A stretch of DNA of 64,000 bases, taken from positions 1,306,501 through 1,370,500 of the forward strand of contig NZ_CP016534.2 in the NCBI RefSeq assembly GCF_001687565.2, in the 5' to 3' direction. The position numbers and the translations under genes were made by a program. Shown here in pieces: positions 1-8,419 of this stretch (positions within the stretch are counted from its first letter, which is position 1; every line of letters starts with the position of its first letter). This stretch comes from Planococcus antarcticus DSM 14505. Lineage in GTDB: Bacteria; Bacillota; Bacilli; Bacillales_A; Planococcaceae. The notes below the pieces were generated by a model that was not told where the DNA came from, searched no databases, and saw only the letters and a list, made by a program, of their open reading frames with translations.

Positions 1-294
1 ACTGCGGGATGGTATAAAGAGTTACAGGGATATATGAAAGAAACTGCAGCTGCTGTTCAGGTGTATCCTCAGATTCCGACTTATCTACACACAGCGGAGC
101 GGGATGTGATCACCGAAAAAGAAGCGGCTCGCCAATGGCTGCTGAAGCAGCAGCTTACCGAGTTCAGCTACAAAGAATGGAAATTCTGTTACCACGACAT
201 ATTTCAGGAACCGGAAAAAGAAGCAGCTTTTCTGGCGACTCAGGCATTTATCCATACCGTTTTGCGTTCTGTCGGGTATTTGATCGAAGAGTGA
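1..294 (+). CDS. alpha/beta hydrolase, C-terminal part (gene starts before window)
   Basis: The reading frame is open from base 1, so only the last 97 or so residues are present. The fragment has the layout of the end of an alpha/beta-hydrolase of the monoacylglycerol lipase/lysophospholipase kind: PTYLHTAERDVIT supplies the likely catalytic Asp, and about 45 residues later YHDIFQEPE supplies the likely catalytic His in the 'H-x-I-x-x-E-P-E' setting typical of these lipases. The nucleophile Ser lies outside the window. It probably hydrolyses an ester in the cytoplasm; the substrate cannot be told. The next gene starts 68 bases downstream with its own ribosome site. Confidence 0.7.
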   Translation, partial: TAGWYKELQGYMKETAAAVQVYPQIPTYLHTAERDVITEKEAARQWLLKQQLTEFSYKEWKFCYHDIFQEPEKEAAFLATQAFIHTVLRSVGYLIEE

Positions 295-362
295 TAAAGA
301 AAATCAATGTCGTACGCTTTGTCCCAATGACAGGTTACGTGTGATAAAGGAGAGAAAGAAGT

Positions 363-1370
363 TTGGCAATAATCTATAGTGTGCTGGATCAATCACCAAT
401 TTCAGAAGGCAGCTCGCCGCAGGAAGCCTTAAAACAGACAGCACTACTCGCGCAACAAGCTGAAGAGTGGGGCTATAGACGGTTTTGGGTGTCTGAACAC
501 CACGATGCACCGACTTTAGCTGGGTCGTCACCGGAAGTGCTAATTGCACATCTTGGTGCTGTCACAAAAACCATCCGTCTTGGTTCGGGTGGTGTTATGC
601 TGCCGCATTACGCAGCTTTTAAAATTGCAGAGAACTTCAAATTGCTAGAAGCCTTATACCCAGGCAGGATCGATGCAGGAGTCGGCAGAGCACCTGGAGG
701 CATGCCGCGTGCTTCTTATGCATTGAATGAAGGCAAAAAGCGCGACACCAGCCAATTCCCTGCCCAGATTGACGACCTTCGCATGTATTTGACCGACTCG
801 ATCCCTGAAGAGCATCCATACTACGGCATGAAGGCAACACCAATCACTGAGCACAGCCCGCCTATTTGGATACTGGGCTCGAGTGAAAGCTCGGCACTGC
901 TCGCAGCAGAAAAAGGATTGCCTTATCTATTCGGACATTTCATCAATGGCGAAGGCGGGCAGCATTTTGCCAAGGAGTACCGTGAACGTTTTATGCCCTA
1001 TAAAAAAAGTAAGCCCCATATAGGCTTTGCCATTTTTGTCGTCTGCCAGGAAACACAGGAACAGGCGGAGTGGGTGGCTTCCTCAATGGATTTATCACTT
1101 TCCATGGGAGCCCAAGGTATGCCCTCTAAAGGTACGCCCCCGCCTGACAGGGCAATAGCCTACCCCTACTCCAGATTCGAAAAATTACTGGTCGCTGAAA
1201 ACCGGCGGCGAATGGTTGTCGGGACACCCGAAGAAGTTGTGGACCGGCTAGAAGAACTAGCCGCAGAGTACGAGGCAGACGAAGTGATGTTGGTTTCCTC
1301 TGCCTATTATTTTAATGCTAAACTGAAAACGTTTCAGTTGATCGCAGAGGAAATGCAGAAACGTGAATAG
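363..1370 (+). CDS. LLM-class flavin-dependent monooxygenase (luciferase-like)
   Basis: 335-residue member of the bacterial luciferase-like flavin monooxygenase family, MsnO8-like subgroup. These cytoplasmic TIM-barrel enzymes use reduced FMN and oxygen. Recognisable stretches are the N-terminal LDQSPISEGSSP, the WVSEHHD segment, RLGSGGVMLPHY, and RIDAGVGRAPGG, all typical of the family. The substrate is not predictable. The start is TTG, chosen because AAAGGAGA lies about ten bases upstream and the homologous beginning follows directly. Two palindromic hairpins follow the stop and probably end its transcript. Confidence 0.88.
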   Translation: MAIIYSVLDQSPISEGSSPQEALKQTALLAQQAEEWGYRRFWVSEHHDAPTLAGSSPEVLIAHLGAVTKTIRLGSGGVMLPHYAAFKIAENFKLLEALYPGRIDAGVGRAPGGMPRASYALNEGKKRDTSQFPAQIDDLRMYLTDSIPEEHPYYGMKATPITEHSPPIWILGSSESSALLAAEKGLPYLFGHFINGEGGQHFAKEYRERFMPYKKSKPHIGFAIFVVCQETQEQAEWVASSMDLSLSMGAQGMPSKGTPPPDRAIAYPYSRFEKLLVAENRRRMVVGTPEEVVDRLEELAAEYEADEVMLVSSAYYFNAKLKTFQLIAEEMQKRE

Positions 1371-1418
1371 GCTGAAATTGGTCTGATTAAGCGTTCGTAA
1401 ATGTATCCGCAAATTCGC

Positions 1419-1457
1419 GAACGTTCGTAAAGTGTTTTGACACGTTTACGAACGTTC
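1419..1457 (+). terminator. long hairpin after the luciferase-like gene
   Basis: GAACGTTCGTAAA pairs perfectly with TTTACGAACGTTC, extended inward by GTGT/ACAC with one bulged base, and is followed by CTTTTTG-type T-rich sequence. It is related in sequence to the palindromic repeat 30 bases downstream. Confidence 0.6.
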
Positions 1458-1486
1458 TTTTTGATGCTTTGTCACTGTTTTTAGAG

Positions 1487-1520
1487 CGTTCGTAAAAGTG
1501 TACTTTTACGAACGGTTTTT
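1487..1520 (+). repeat. dispersed palindromic repeat copy 1 / terminator
   Basis: A 13-bp arm CGTTCGTAAAAGT, a 2-base centre GT, then the exact reverse complement ACTTTTACGAACG, then GTTTTT. It is near-identical to the copy at 11567-11600 and similar to 14337-14370. It can act as an intrinsic terminator for the gene ending at 1370. Confidence 0.75.
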
Positions 1521-1692
1521 ATTTTGAAGAAAGAATATTTAGCCCACCTTCATGTTTATGGAAATTAATGTTAATCTAATATAGGTTAGTCAGAATTGAA
1601 TGTAAATTAGTTGTTGTTATTTACTCTCAAAAGAATAGAAAAAGAAAGTTAGAAAAAAATGCAGTCAAAATTAATACTAAAGGGGTAAGCAA

Positions 1693-2157
1693 ATGTCGAT
1701 TCGAAATTCTGCTAAAGCAATTATTATTAAGGACTCCAAAATTCTACTTACAAAAAATATAGATCAAGAAGGTCACTTTTATCTTTTTCCTGGCGGGGGA
1801 CAAGATCATGGAGAAGTTCTGTCAGATACCGTAAAAAGAGAATGCTTAGAAGAAATCGGCGAAAACGTGAAAGTGAAAGACCTTCTTCACATTCGAGAAT
1901 ATATAGGCAAAAATCATGAACATGCGCACTTTGACAGCCACGTTCATCAAATTGAATATTATTTTGTGTGCCATATTAGCACTGAACAAAATATTTCTTC
2001 TGTGCCTTCTAATCCTGACTCCCATCAAGTAGGAATTGAATGGGTACCGATACAAGATTTGATGGACTTTCGCATCTACCCAAAAGGGATTCGTAAATAT
2101 ATTCAAGAGTATAAGGACAAAAAAAGAAATACTGTTTATTTAGGCGATATAAATTAA
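1693..2157 (+). CDS. Nudix hydrolase
   Basis: 154-residue Nudix-fold pyrophosphohydrolase acting on a nucleoside-diphosphate-X compound; the substrate is unknown. The Nudix box runs from about residue 35 to 57 (GGGQDHGE, seven residues, then RECLEEIGE) and matches the GX5EX7REUXEEXGU pattern in full, so it should bind metal and be active. ATG is preceded by AAAGGGGTAAG. It is the first of a tight group of nucleotide- or ester-cleaving enzymes (a second Nudix gene follows 43 bases later). The upstream 1521-1692 stretch is AT-rich and holds only the presumed promoter. Confidence 0.85.
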   Translation: MSIRNSAKAIIIKDSKILLTKNIDQEGHFYLFPGGGQDHGEVLSDTVKRECLEEIGENVKVKDLLHIREYIGKNHEHAHFDSHVHQIEYYFVCHISTEQNISSVPSNPDSHQVGIEWVPIQDLMDFRIYPKGIRKYIQEYKDKKRNTVYLGDIN

Positions 2158-2200
2158 GTCAGATTTGAAACTTATACTTTATTAAAAGGGGAATCGATAC

Positions 2201-2698
2201 ATGACCACATCGTATGTGAAGTGGGGAGAAGCCACAGTTAAATTAACTTGGGAAGCGAATAATTCCCTTCCCGAGTATCGGTTAATAACTAGTGTGCATG
2301 GCTTTTGTTTTTATGAAGATCAATTGCTCTTAGTCGATTTGAATCATCGCGGATGGGATTTCCCTGGAGGGCATATCGAAGAGAACGAAACCCCGAAGGA
2401 ATGTTTTCAAAGAGAAGCGATGGAAGAGGGATATGTTTCAGGGAGTTCTCAACTACTAGGGTATATTGTGGTCGATCACTCAGAAAATTTGGTTTGGGAT
2501 GAAAATGGAAAATACCCTAAGGTCGGGTACCAGGTATTTTATCGGATGAATATCGAGACATTGCATCCCTTTAAGGCGGAACATGAATCCGCACAAAGAA
2601 TATTCATTCCGATTAATGAAGTTGCTAATTATTATCATGAATGGAATGGGTTATATCAAGAAATTCTTTTAGAAGCTCAATTAATGGTAGGTAGATAA
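2201..2698 (+). CDS. Nudix hydrolase
   Basis: 165-residue Nudix protein. The box at about residues 57-78 reads GHIEENE, seven residues, REAMEEGY: the metal-binding REXXEE core is intact, but the usual final Gly position is a Tyr. That is common in a subgroup of uncharacterised Bacillales Nudix proteins. RBS AAAGGGGAA precedes the ATG. It is likely co-transcribed with the preceding Nudix gene. Function inferred only as hydrolysis of an activated nucleotide or similar pyrophosphate. Confidence 0.82.
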   Translation: MTTSYVKWGEATVKLTWEANNSLPEYRLITSVHGFCFYEDQLLLVDLNHRGWDFPGGHIEENETPKECFQREAMEEGYVSGSSQLLGYIVVDHSENLVWDENGKYPKVGYQVFYRMNIETLHPFKAEHESAQRIFIPINEVANYYHEWNGLYQEILLEAQLMVGR

Positions 2699-2848
2699 TA
2701 TGAGATTAATACTAAACTGAAGAACTAAAGAAGGTTAAGGGGATTGTTCCTAAACCATCCCTTTAAATACCGATAATATAAAAACAAATTAGCATTCAGA
2801 AGATACGACTCTGGCTGCGCTTTTACAGTAGCATATAGGGGGATTTAG

Positions 2849-3637
2849 ATGATTGCATACGTTCAACATAAAGATATTCTTGGAGATTTATACATACCTG
2901 CTAAAGAAAAAAATAATGGGATTGGCCTCGTGTGGCTAGCAGGACTCCCAAATAAACCCATGGCTGAAGATATGGGGAAACCATTGTCAGACTTAGGTTT
3001 CACGGTATTACAGGCACGCTATCCTGGAAATTGGCAAAGTTACGGAGATTTTGGACCTTCGACATCGCTTGATGGAGCAATATTAGGTTTGGAATTACTC
3101 TCCCAAGGCCAGACAATTAATCTAAATAACCAAAAAGAAGTAAGTTGGAATGTAGAGCATCTTGTCTTGGTTGGTGTCAGTTATGGTGGCGGCATAGCCA
3201 TTTCGGCGTTGGGTTCAACTGATTTAGCCGATGCTGCAATCGCCTTATGTCCGCTGATAGAACCCGAGTATCAGAATACCGATCCGGCTTTACCTGAGGA
3301 TGACTTGGCAACACTCTACCCTTATTTAAAGAGATGTCATGAAAATGTGTACCGGAATCTGGATGAAAAAGAATGGCTAAATTATATACAGGGAAACCAT
3401 ATTGCCATTCCTGCGAATTACTTGGAAAACTTAAAAGAAAAACCGTTACTTTTAATTCATGGCACTGAGGACCACGCGATCCGACATTTTCATACACAAA
3501 ATTTTTATAATATCCTCAAAAGTTTCGGTTCGAAAAAAGTCGGACTGCATATTGCGGAAGGAATTGGACACGGTACAGAATTAAGAACTACTACAAGAGA
3601 TAGGTGGATTCATTGGTTGAATGAATTATTTGGCTGA
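2849..3637 (+). CDS. alpha/beta hydrolase (esterase/lipase-like)
   Basis: 262-residue cytoplasmic alpha/beta-hydrolase. The nucleophile elbow is GVSYG with Ser about 111; the acid is in HGTEDH (Asp about 208) and the base in IGHG (His about 241), so the triad is complete. The oxyanion region LVWLAGLP takes the place of the more common HG motif. There is no signal peptide. RBS ATAGGGGGA lies just before the ATG. The substrate is unknown. Upstream 2699-2848 shows no gene. Confidence 0.8.
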   Translation: MIAYVQHKDILGDLYIPAKEKNNGIGLVWLAGLPNKPMAEDMGKPLSDLGFTVLQARYPGNWQSYGDFGPSTSLDGAILGLELLSQGQTINLNNQKEVSWNVEHLVLVGVSYGGGIAISALGSTDLADAAIALCPLIEPEYQNTDPALPEDDLATLYPYLKRCHENVYRNLDEKEWLNYIQGNHIAIPANYLENLKEKPLLLIHGTEDHAIRHFHTQNFYNILKSFGSKKVGLHIAEGIGHGTELRTTTRDRWIHWLNELFG

Positions 3638-3785
3638 TTAAGACATATTTCTTTTTTAGTCTAAAAAAAGAATGCTTTTGCGAAAGGCTATTTTCTAAAA
3701 TATTTCTTCGATTATAATTTTAGGGTTTCAACATAGTATTATTGGCAAAAACGGTGACAAATTATATTTGTAGGGTGATCAATCG

Positions 3786-4466
3786 ATGGTAGGAATAAGT
3801 ATAGCAACGAAGTGGGAATATGAAGCGACATTGGAATATTTCAGCGTAATAAATAATGAACGTTTCGGTTATCCTTATGGCGAATATTTCATAAGAACAA
3901 TTGATGATGTCGAACTTGTTTTTTATAGTACAGGGGTAAGAAAAGTAAATGGTGTTGGTGGCAATCAGTATATGATTGCTAAATTTAATTTAACTAAAGT
4001 AATCGTTGCCGGCACATGTGCAGGAATAGATCAGCAGTTCAGTAATTTGGATATCTTTATACCTGAGAAAGCCGTTCAATATGATTGCACAGTAAAAGAA
4101 ATTGAGCCTTTTATTAAACAATCCTTCATAGTTGATATTGATTTATCCAAATATGGCAATGACTTTTATACGGGAACAATTGGCACCGCTGATAAAGCTG
4201 TAGTTATGTGGAAGGACTATTTAGAACTTAAAGAAAACGAAATAACAATAGCCGATACAGAAGCGAGTGCAATTGCTTATATCTGTAAGAAGAATGATAT
4301 TGAATGCATTATCATTAAAGGAATATCTGATTTTCCAACAGAAGAAAGTGACTCTGATAAATTCGAATCAAACATAGAACAAATTAATATTTATTTAGAA
4401 AACACACCCAAACCTGAATTATTCACGCTTGGTCGCTCATCCGGGAATTTAGCTGAAATTCACTGA
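3786..4466 (+). CDS. nucleoside phosphorylase-superfamily enzyme, 3' end replaced by IS
   Basis: 226 codons as read. The N-terminal 209 residues fit the PNP/MTA-SAH nucleosidase superfamily: IVAGTCAGID is the ribose/phosphate-binding strand-loop, DTEASAIAYICKK carries the Glu that binds ribose, and IIKGISD carries the catalytic Asp near the purine. The last 17 codons, after ENTPK, come from the IS1380 element whose left end is at 4413. Removing the element and one copy of the CCAAA duplication rejoins the frame to 6082-6126, giving a native 14-residue tail and a 223-residue protein. The catalytic residues are untouched, so the chimeric protein may still fold, but its terminal helix is changed. 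Confidence 0.75.
   Translation: MVGISIATKWEYEATLEYFSVINNERFGYPYGEYFIRTIDDVELVFYSTGVRKVNGVGGNQYMIAKFNLTKVIVAGTCAGIDQQFSNLDIFIPEKAVQYDCTVKEIEPFIKQSFIVDIDLSKYGNDFYTGTIGTADKAVVMWKDYLELKENEITIADTEASAIAYICKKNDIECIIIKGISDFPTEESDSDKFESNIEQINIYLENTPKPELFTLGRSSGNLAEIH
4408..4412. repeat. left 5-bp target-site duplication (CCAAA) of the IS1380 element
   Basis: CCAAA directly precedes the left inverted repeat and is repeated at 6077-6081 directly after the right inverted repeat, as expected for a transposition event. Confidence 0.85.
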
Positions 4467-4607
4467 TTGTCGAAATTTTTTAAGGCATATTTCCTCTTTT
4501 TCATTTCATCTACGTGAAATTCTGCATCGACTCATTTAAAAAGAGCGTTTTTGGGCAGACGACTCCCTTGGCAGAGATCCAAATTTCAAAAAAGGAGTAA
4601 TGAGAAG

Positions 4608-5924
4608 CTATTCGATTTTCAGCTGTTGAATCCGGGCGAGGATTTTCCAAAAGAAGTCTTGGTAGACAAAACTGGAAGACAATTTGAAGTAAAGAGACCG
4701 TCCTGACTTCACCAGCTTACTGGCCACTTTTACCAGTCGTGTCCGGATGGTCTGGATCTGCATCTTCTTTTGCCCTTCCGGAAACGTTAATGTGCGCAGC
4801 CAATTCACTAAATTATAAGCCAACAGGCTTAGCATCATTTTCGCTTCGTTCACTTGGTAGGAATGGCTGTTCATTCGATCAAATCCAAACCCATTTTTAG
4901 CTTCTTTGATGTAATTTTCCATGGTTCCTCTTTTTTGATAGGTGCGGACAATGGCTTCCGGGGAGAACACGTCCGTGAAATTCGTCACAAAAAATGTATG
5001 GGTAAAGAACAATTCACCCGCAGGCCGTGCGGACTGGATGACGACTTTCCGGGGCTTATCCCATTTTTTCGCCTGATAGGTTGTTTCTGAAACATGATAT
5101 TCGGTCTTTGTGCTGTCAGATGGTGTCGAAGATGGATGGTATTCCTCCGCAAGACATTGCAGGATGGCATTGGATTTGAGCCGGATGACGTAATAGACCG
5201 ATTCCTTTTCACATAGTTCATACAAAGCCGGAACGGCAAACCCACTGTCCCCGCGGATGAACGGCGTCGTCTCAGGAAACTGTTCATTATAATGTTCAAT
5301 CAGCGGCCGGATGAAATCCACGACTCCGTTGGATGTGTAGACATTGCCGGGGCGCAGCTGGGCTTTCAAGAAATCACCGGTGATCCCGTCAAAAGCGACC
5401 AACGGATGGAAACCGACCGTCCCGTAATGGGCATTGTACGCCGCATCGCACTGGTTGCCGTAGGTATCGGCATGTGTCGAGTCCAGATCGAAGATGATCG
5501 CTTCAGCTTTCCGGTGCCGATGCACTTTATCGAGCAGTTCCTGGTTGGCTTGTTGTAATTGAATCATCGCTTCCGGATTAAAACGTGGCCAAAAACGAGA
5601 TAGACTGGGTTGGGAAGCTAACGCTCCTTGTCCGAGAACTTGAGTGAAAATCGGATCGTCCGTCAGGTGGTCCGCAGCATCATCTTCCGCATAACCCGCT
5701 ATTATCTGGTAGATTTTCTGGCCGAATAATTTTTCGTTCGAATGGATCCAATGAGAACGAGTATCTTTCAAATGAAGATGCTTCGCCACGGTTTGCGAAA
5801 AGCCAAGCTTTACGTCGAATTCCTTGAACAGGAACGCGCCGGTATCTGAGGAAAGTGAACCTCCATCATTTGATAATTTGATCTGACGATTGAAATCAAG
5901 GGATATTTGCGGTAATGTAGCCAT
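4608..5924 (-). CDS. IS1380-family transposase
   Basis: 438-residue DDE transposase. The N-terminus (ATLPQISLDFNRQI) is typical of the family. Acidic catalytic residues lie in FDLDSTHADT (Asp), FIRGDSGF (Asp) and YQKRGTMENYIKEAK (Glu in the Y-x2-R-x3-E-type signature). The frame is intact. The start ATG follows AGAAAGGATTCTTCTT on the minus strand. It is the only gene of the element at 4413-6076. Confidence 0.93.
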   Translation of the reverse strand: MATLPQISLDFNRQIKLSNDGGSLSSDTGAFLFKEFDVKLGFSQTVAKHLHLKDTRSHWIHSNEKLFGQKIYQIIAGYAEDDAADHLTDDPIFTQVLGQGALASQPSLSRFWPRFNPEAMIQLQQANQELLDKVHRHRKAEAIIFDLDSTHADTYGNQCDAAYNAHYGTVGFHPLVAFDGITGDFLKAQLRPGNVYTSNGVVDFIRPLIEHYNEQFPETTPFIRGDSGFAVPALYELCEKESVYYVIRLKSNAILQCLAEEYHPSSTPSDSTKTEYHVSETTYQAKKWDKPRKVVIQSARPAGELFFTHTFFVTNFTDVFSPEAIVRTYQKRGTMENYIKEAKNGFGFDRMNSHSYQVNEAKMMLSLLAYNLVNWLRTLTFPEGQKKMQIQTIRTRLVKVASKLVKSGRSLYFKLSSSFVYQDFFWKILARIQQLKIE

Positions 5925-6009
5925 AAGAAGAATCCTTTCTGTTGGTTATTTTGTGGTGATTTAACCTTAGCAGAAACGGATTCTTTTTTCATTTTTTTCA
6001 TGCATAAGC

Positions 6010-6050
6010 AAAGGCCCCAAAAGCCGATGAACTCGGGTTTTGGGGCCTTT
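6010..6050. terminator. strong hairpin just inside the right end of the IS1380 element
   Basis: AAAGGCCCCAAAA pairs perfectly with TTTTGGGGCCTTT across a 15-base loop that itself contains CCGA/TCGG. The T-run is short, so it may block read-through into the transposase from either side rather than be a classical terminator. Confidence 0.6.
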
Positions 6051-6076
6051 ATCAATAAATCGGTGAATAATTCAGG

Positions 6077-6081
6077 CCAAA
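6077..6081. repeat. right 5-bp target-site duplication (CCAAA) of the IS1380 element
   Basis: Second copy of CCAAA, directly abutting the right inverted repeat. Confidence 0.85.
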
Positions 6082-6126
6082 GTTATGAACAAAATATTTG
6101 ATGAGTATTTAGAAAGATTTATTTAA
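6082..6126 (+). pseudogene. detached native 3' end of the nucleoside phosphorylase-like gene
   Basis: After deleting the IS and one duplication copy, the codon AAA at 4410-4412 continues directly into GTT ATG AAC here and reads VMNKIFDEYLERFI then TAA. The frame is exactly preserved, and the sequence looks like the usual C-terminal helix of this family after the conserved NTPK. It is now without a start of its own. Confidence 0.8.
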
Positions 6127-6166
6127 ATAAATTTCAAGTTAAAAGTAAGAGTTTCGAAACGAAATA

Positions 6167-6194
6167 GGTTTACATATCATGAGTTATCGGAAGT
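6167..6194 (-). other. dif-like Xer recombination site A
   Basis: Minus strand: 11-bp arm ACTTCCGATAA, 6-bp centre CTCATG, 11-bp arm ATATGTAAACC. The Bacillus subtilis dif has the same plan, with outer ends ACTTCC and ATGTAAACT in a 28-bp site. First of five such sites; it lies 40 bases after the detached phosphorylase end and before the terminator of the ABC operon. Confidence 0.75.
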
Positions 6195-6216
6195 GAAACG
6201 AGAAAGAATAGAATAC

Positions 6217-6260
6217 AAAAAAGGACGAAACGAAGAATAGCATTCGTTCCGTCTTTTTTT
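6217..6260. terminator. bidirectional terminator of the ABC operon
   Basis: GACGAAACGAA pairs with TTCGTTCCGTC around an 8-base loop, with A-rich and T-rich flanks (AAAAAAG and CTTTTTTT), so it works on either strand. It lies 6 bases beyond the ATPase stop. Confidence 0.85.
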
Positions 6261-6265
6261 ATTGT

Positions 6266-6904
6266 TCACTTCAATTGTTCAAGCCCATAATTCCGGACAC
6301 GAAAAACATGGTCGCATAAAATATCGATGTCTTCCTGATTGTGGCTCGTCAACACGATTGTTTTGCCTTGCTCTTTAAGCAAGAATAGTAAGTCGCGTAT
6401 TTTTTCTACACTATCGATATCCAAGGCGTTGAAAGGCTCATCCAGAAGAAGAACTTCCTGATCTTCCATAATGGCTTGGGCCAACGCCAGTTTCTGCTTC
6501 ATGCCAAGTGAGTAATTCTTCACCTTTTGCCGAGCTGCAGGCTGCAAGCCGACAGCAATCATCGCTTCTTTGATTTGTTTGTCAGTGATTCGATTTTGAA
6601 TCATCGCCAAATAGTTGAGGTTCTCAAAACCGGTTTTATTGCCCAAATAACCTGGGCGATCGATTATGACGCCAAAGTTCTCAGGAAATCTGTTCTGTTT
6701 TCCCAATTTTTCACCTCTTACTGTAACAGTTCCTTGATCCGGGAAGACAAACCCACACATCATTTTGAACAAAACGGACTTGCCAGATCCATTTGGGCCG
6801 ACTAATCCGTAAATCTTTCCCTTTTCAATGGAAAGATCCGTGTTCTCAAAAAGTACTAGCCCTTTATAGGACTTGCTTACATCTTTCATTTCAATCAAGG
6901 TCAT
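6266..6904 (-). CDS. ABC transporter ATP-binding protein
   Basis: 212-residue single nucleotide-binding domain. Walker A is GPNGSGKS at about 36-43, the signature is YSLGMKQK, and Walker B plus D-loop is VLLLDEPFNALD; the H-loop His is in VLTSHNQEDI. It powers the two membrane proteins encoded just upstream (6920-9191). The organisation, with a PadR regulator and a membrane-anchored accessory protein, is that of BcrA/YtrE-type exporters used for antimicrobial-peptide resistance or signalling, but the cargo is not known. Last gene of a five-gene operon, followed directly by a terminator and dif-like site A. Confidence 0.92.
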   Translation of the reverse strand: MTLIEMKDVSKSYKGLVLFENTDLSIEKGKIYGLVGPNGSGKSVLFKMMCGFVFPDQGTVTVRGEKLGKQNRFPENFGVIIDRPGYLGNKTGFENLNYLAMIQNRITDKQIKEAMIAVGLQPAARQKVKNYSLGMKQKLALAQAIMEDQEVLLLDEPFNALDIDSVEKIRDLLFLLKEQGKTIVLTSHNQEDIDILCDHVFRVRNYGLEQLK

Positions 6905-6919
6905 TTTGCCACATCCTTT

Positions 6920-8419
6920 TCAGAAATTGAAATCTTTTTTTCGGAGCAAATAAACAAGTGCAACCCACAGTAGCAAGTTATAAATCAGCAAAACAGCTGA
7001 ATGCTGTAAGAGGGGTGTGGAAGCTTGCAATAAGCCCATGCTGTTTAATCCGAAAGGGAAGAAGTAATTGAAATTCGCACCTGGAAACATGAAAATGCTC
7101 ATGCCAAGCAGAACCGTAAAACTTTTCATTACATCTTTTGTCAGCAACGATACAAAAACTACCAGCAAGATGTAGAATGCAAGCTGCAAAAAACCGTTCA
7201 CCCAAAAGTGATAGAGAATCAGCAAGAAAGAAGTATGCGGAAACAACTGCGAAATCTCCATTAACGGATAATCAAAAGAAAGTCCAATTACCAATGCGCC
7301 AATCATCAATATCGCTAAAAAAAGCAAGGCAAATCCGAATAGCTTAGCCAGCCATCCTGCCAGCCATTTAACCATTGAACGATGCCGGATGATCGATGTG
7401 TAATTCAATTCCTTTAGCTGTGTATGTAGAAAAAGTTGGACGAAATATATGAAACCTAAAAAGACAATCAGGTAAAAACTGAAGGATAGAATATCGAAAC
7501 CTTCCTGGGTCGTACCGAAAAATGAGACAATCCAATAATCACTGGCCGTCAATTGCTCTCCGTGGAATTGAACAGCTTTCATTATAAGTGCGAATAAGAT
7601 GAAACCGCTGAATACGAGAATCGGCCATTTTTCTTTGAGGTGTGTTTTTAAAAAGGGATAATCCCTTCCAATGAGCTTTAAACTGCATATGCATATCACC
7701 AGTATCGCACTCAGAACAGCTACAGGAATAGCGAAATGACCGAAACTGCCAATGCCGTGGAAAAGACTTAAATAGTTCGGCAAGGAAATCCATTTGAATG
7801 ATGGCGGAAACACTTTGAATGATAAAATTGCCAAGATAAATAAGGAAGTCAGAAATGAATTGAGTAGCCATTTGCTGTTGGAAGTCGCGTATAAAATAGC
7901 AGCAAGCAAATGGATAATGCTTAAGGTCAAGAAAAATAACAGGAACTGACCAGCCCAAGCCAATAAGGGAGATGAAAAGAAACTACTCAGGATAGAAAGA
8001 ATTCCATTGCCGTTTCGGTCAAGGCGAGAAAACTCACTCCATTCCGTAGAAAAGGGAAGACCGAGTGCCAATCCCAAAATCGCAGCATTCCAAAGCAATA
8101 ACAAGGAAAGAGTGAATATTGAAAAATGCAGTGTTTGGCGAACAATCCATTTGGAATACGAGCCGAAACGGATCAACCTTGTGTATTCAAATGTTTGTGT
8201 CAGTTGATAACCAATTCTGAACAGGAACAATGGAAACATCAAGTAATTGATTAAGTAAACATCATTGCTTCCTTGAATCAAAAGATCCCAAAAATTCATG
8301 GAAAGCTGTTCCGTTTCCGAGACGGAGATCAGGGACTGGCGAATGCTCCAGGCATACAGGCAAATTACCGGTACAATCCATAACCAACTCAGAGTCTGCA
8401 ACTTATTCCGCATAATCAT
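6920..8419 (-). CDS. ABC transporter permease-like membrane protein (499 aa)
   Basis: A hydrophobic protein with about 12 predicted membrane spans; it begins MIMRNKLQTLSWLWIVPVICLYAW. It overlaps the preceding permease gene by 17 bases (start at 8419 or the ATG at 8413), showing translational coupling. No close family was recognised; by position it is the larger permease half of the ABC exporter. It ends RKKDFNF, 15 bases before the ATPase start. Confidence 0.75.
   Translation of the reverse strand: MIMRNKLQTLSWLWIVPVICLYAWSIRQSLISVSETEQLSMNFWDLLIQGSNDVYLINYLMFPLFLFRIGYQLTQTFEYTRLIRFGSYSKWIVRQTLHFSIFTLSLLLLWNAAILGLALGLPFSTEWSEFSRLDRNGNGILSILSSFFSSPLLAWAGQFLLFFLTLSIIHLLAAILYATSNSKWLLNSFLTSLFILAILSFKVFPPSFKWISLPNYLSLFHGIGSFGHFAIPVAVLSAILVICICSLKLIGRDYPFLKTHLKEKWPILVFSGFILFALIMKAVQFHGEQLTASDYWIVSFFGTTQEGFDILSFSFYLIVFLGFIYFVQLFLHTQLKELNYTSIIRHRSMVKWLAGWLAKLFGFALLFLAILMIGALVIGLSFDYPLMEISQLFPHTSFLLILYHFWVNGFLQLAFYILLVVFVSLLTKDVMKSFTVLLGMSIFMFPGANFNYFFPFGLNSMGLLQASTPLLQHSAVLLIYNLLLWVALVYLLRKKDFNF

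Larger units (their letters stand above)
4413..6076 (-). mobile_element. IS1380-family insertion sequence, complete (1664 bp)
   Basis: The ends are defined by a 14-bp perfect inverted repeat: CCTGAATTATTCAC at 4413-4426 and its complement at 6063-6076. They are flanked by 5-bp CCAAA direct repeats. The size and the single transposase gene are those of the IS1380 family. It inserted in the last codons of the nucleoside phosphorylase-like gene. A strong hairpin sits just inside the right end, upstream of the transposase, probably shielding it from outside transcription. The element looks intact and the duplication is unmutated, suggesting a fairly recent insertion. Confidence 0.92.

Noticed and set aside
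1419..1514. Clustered palindromes considered as a CRISPR array
   Set aside because: No regular spacers or repeat array and no cas genes; they are hairpins.
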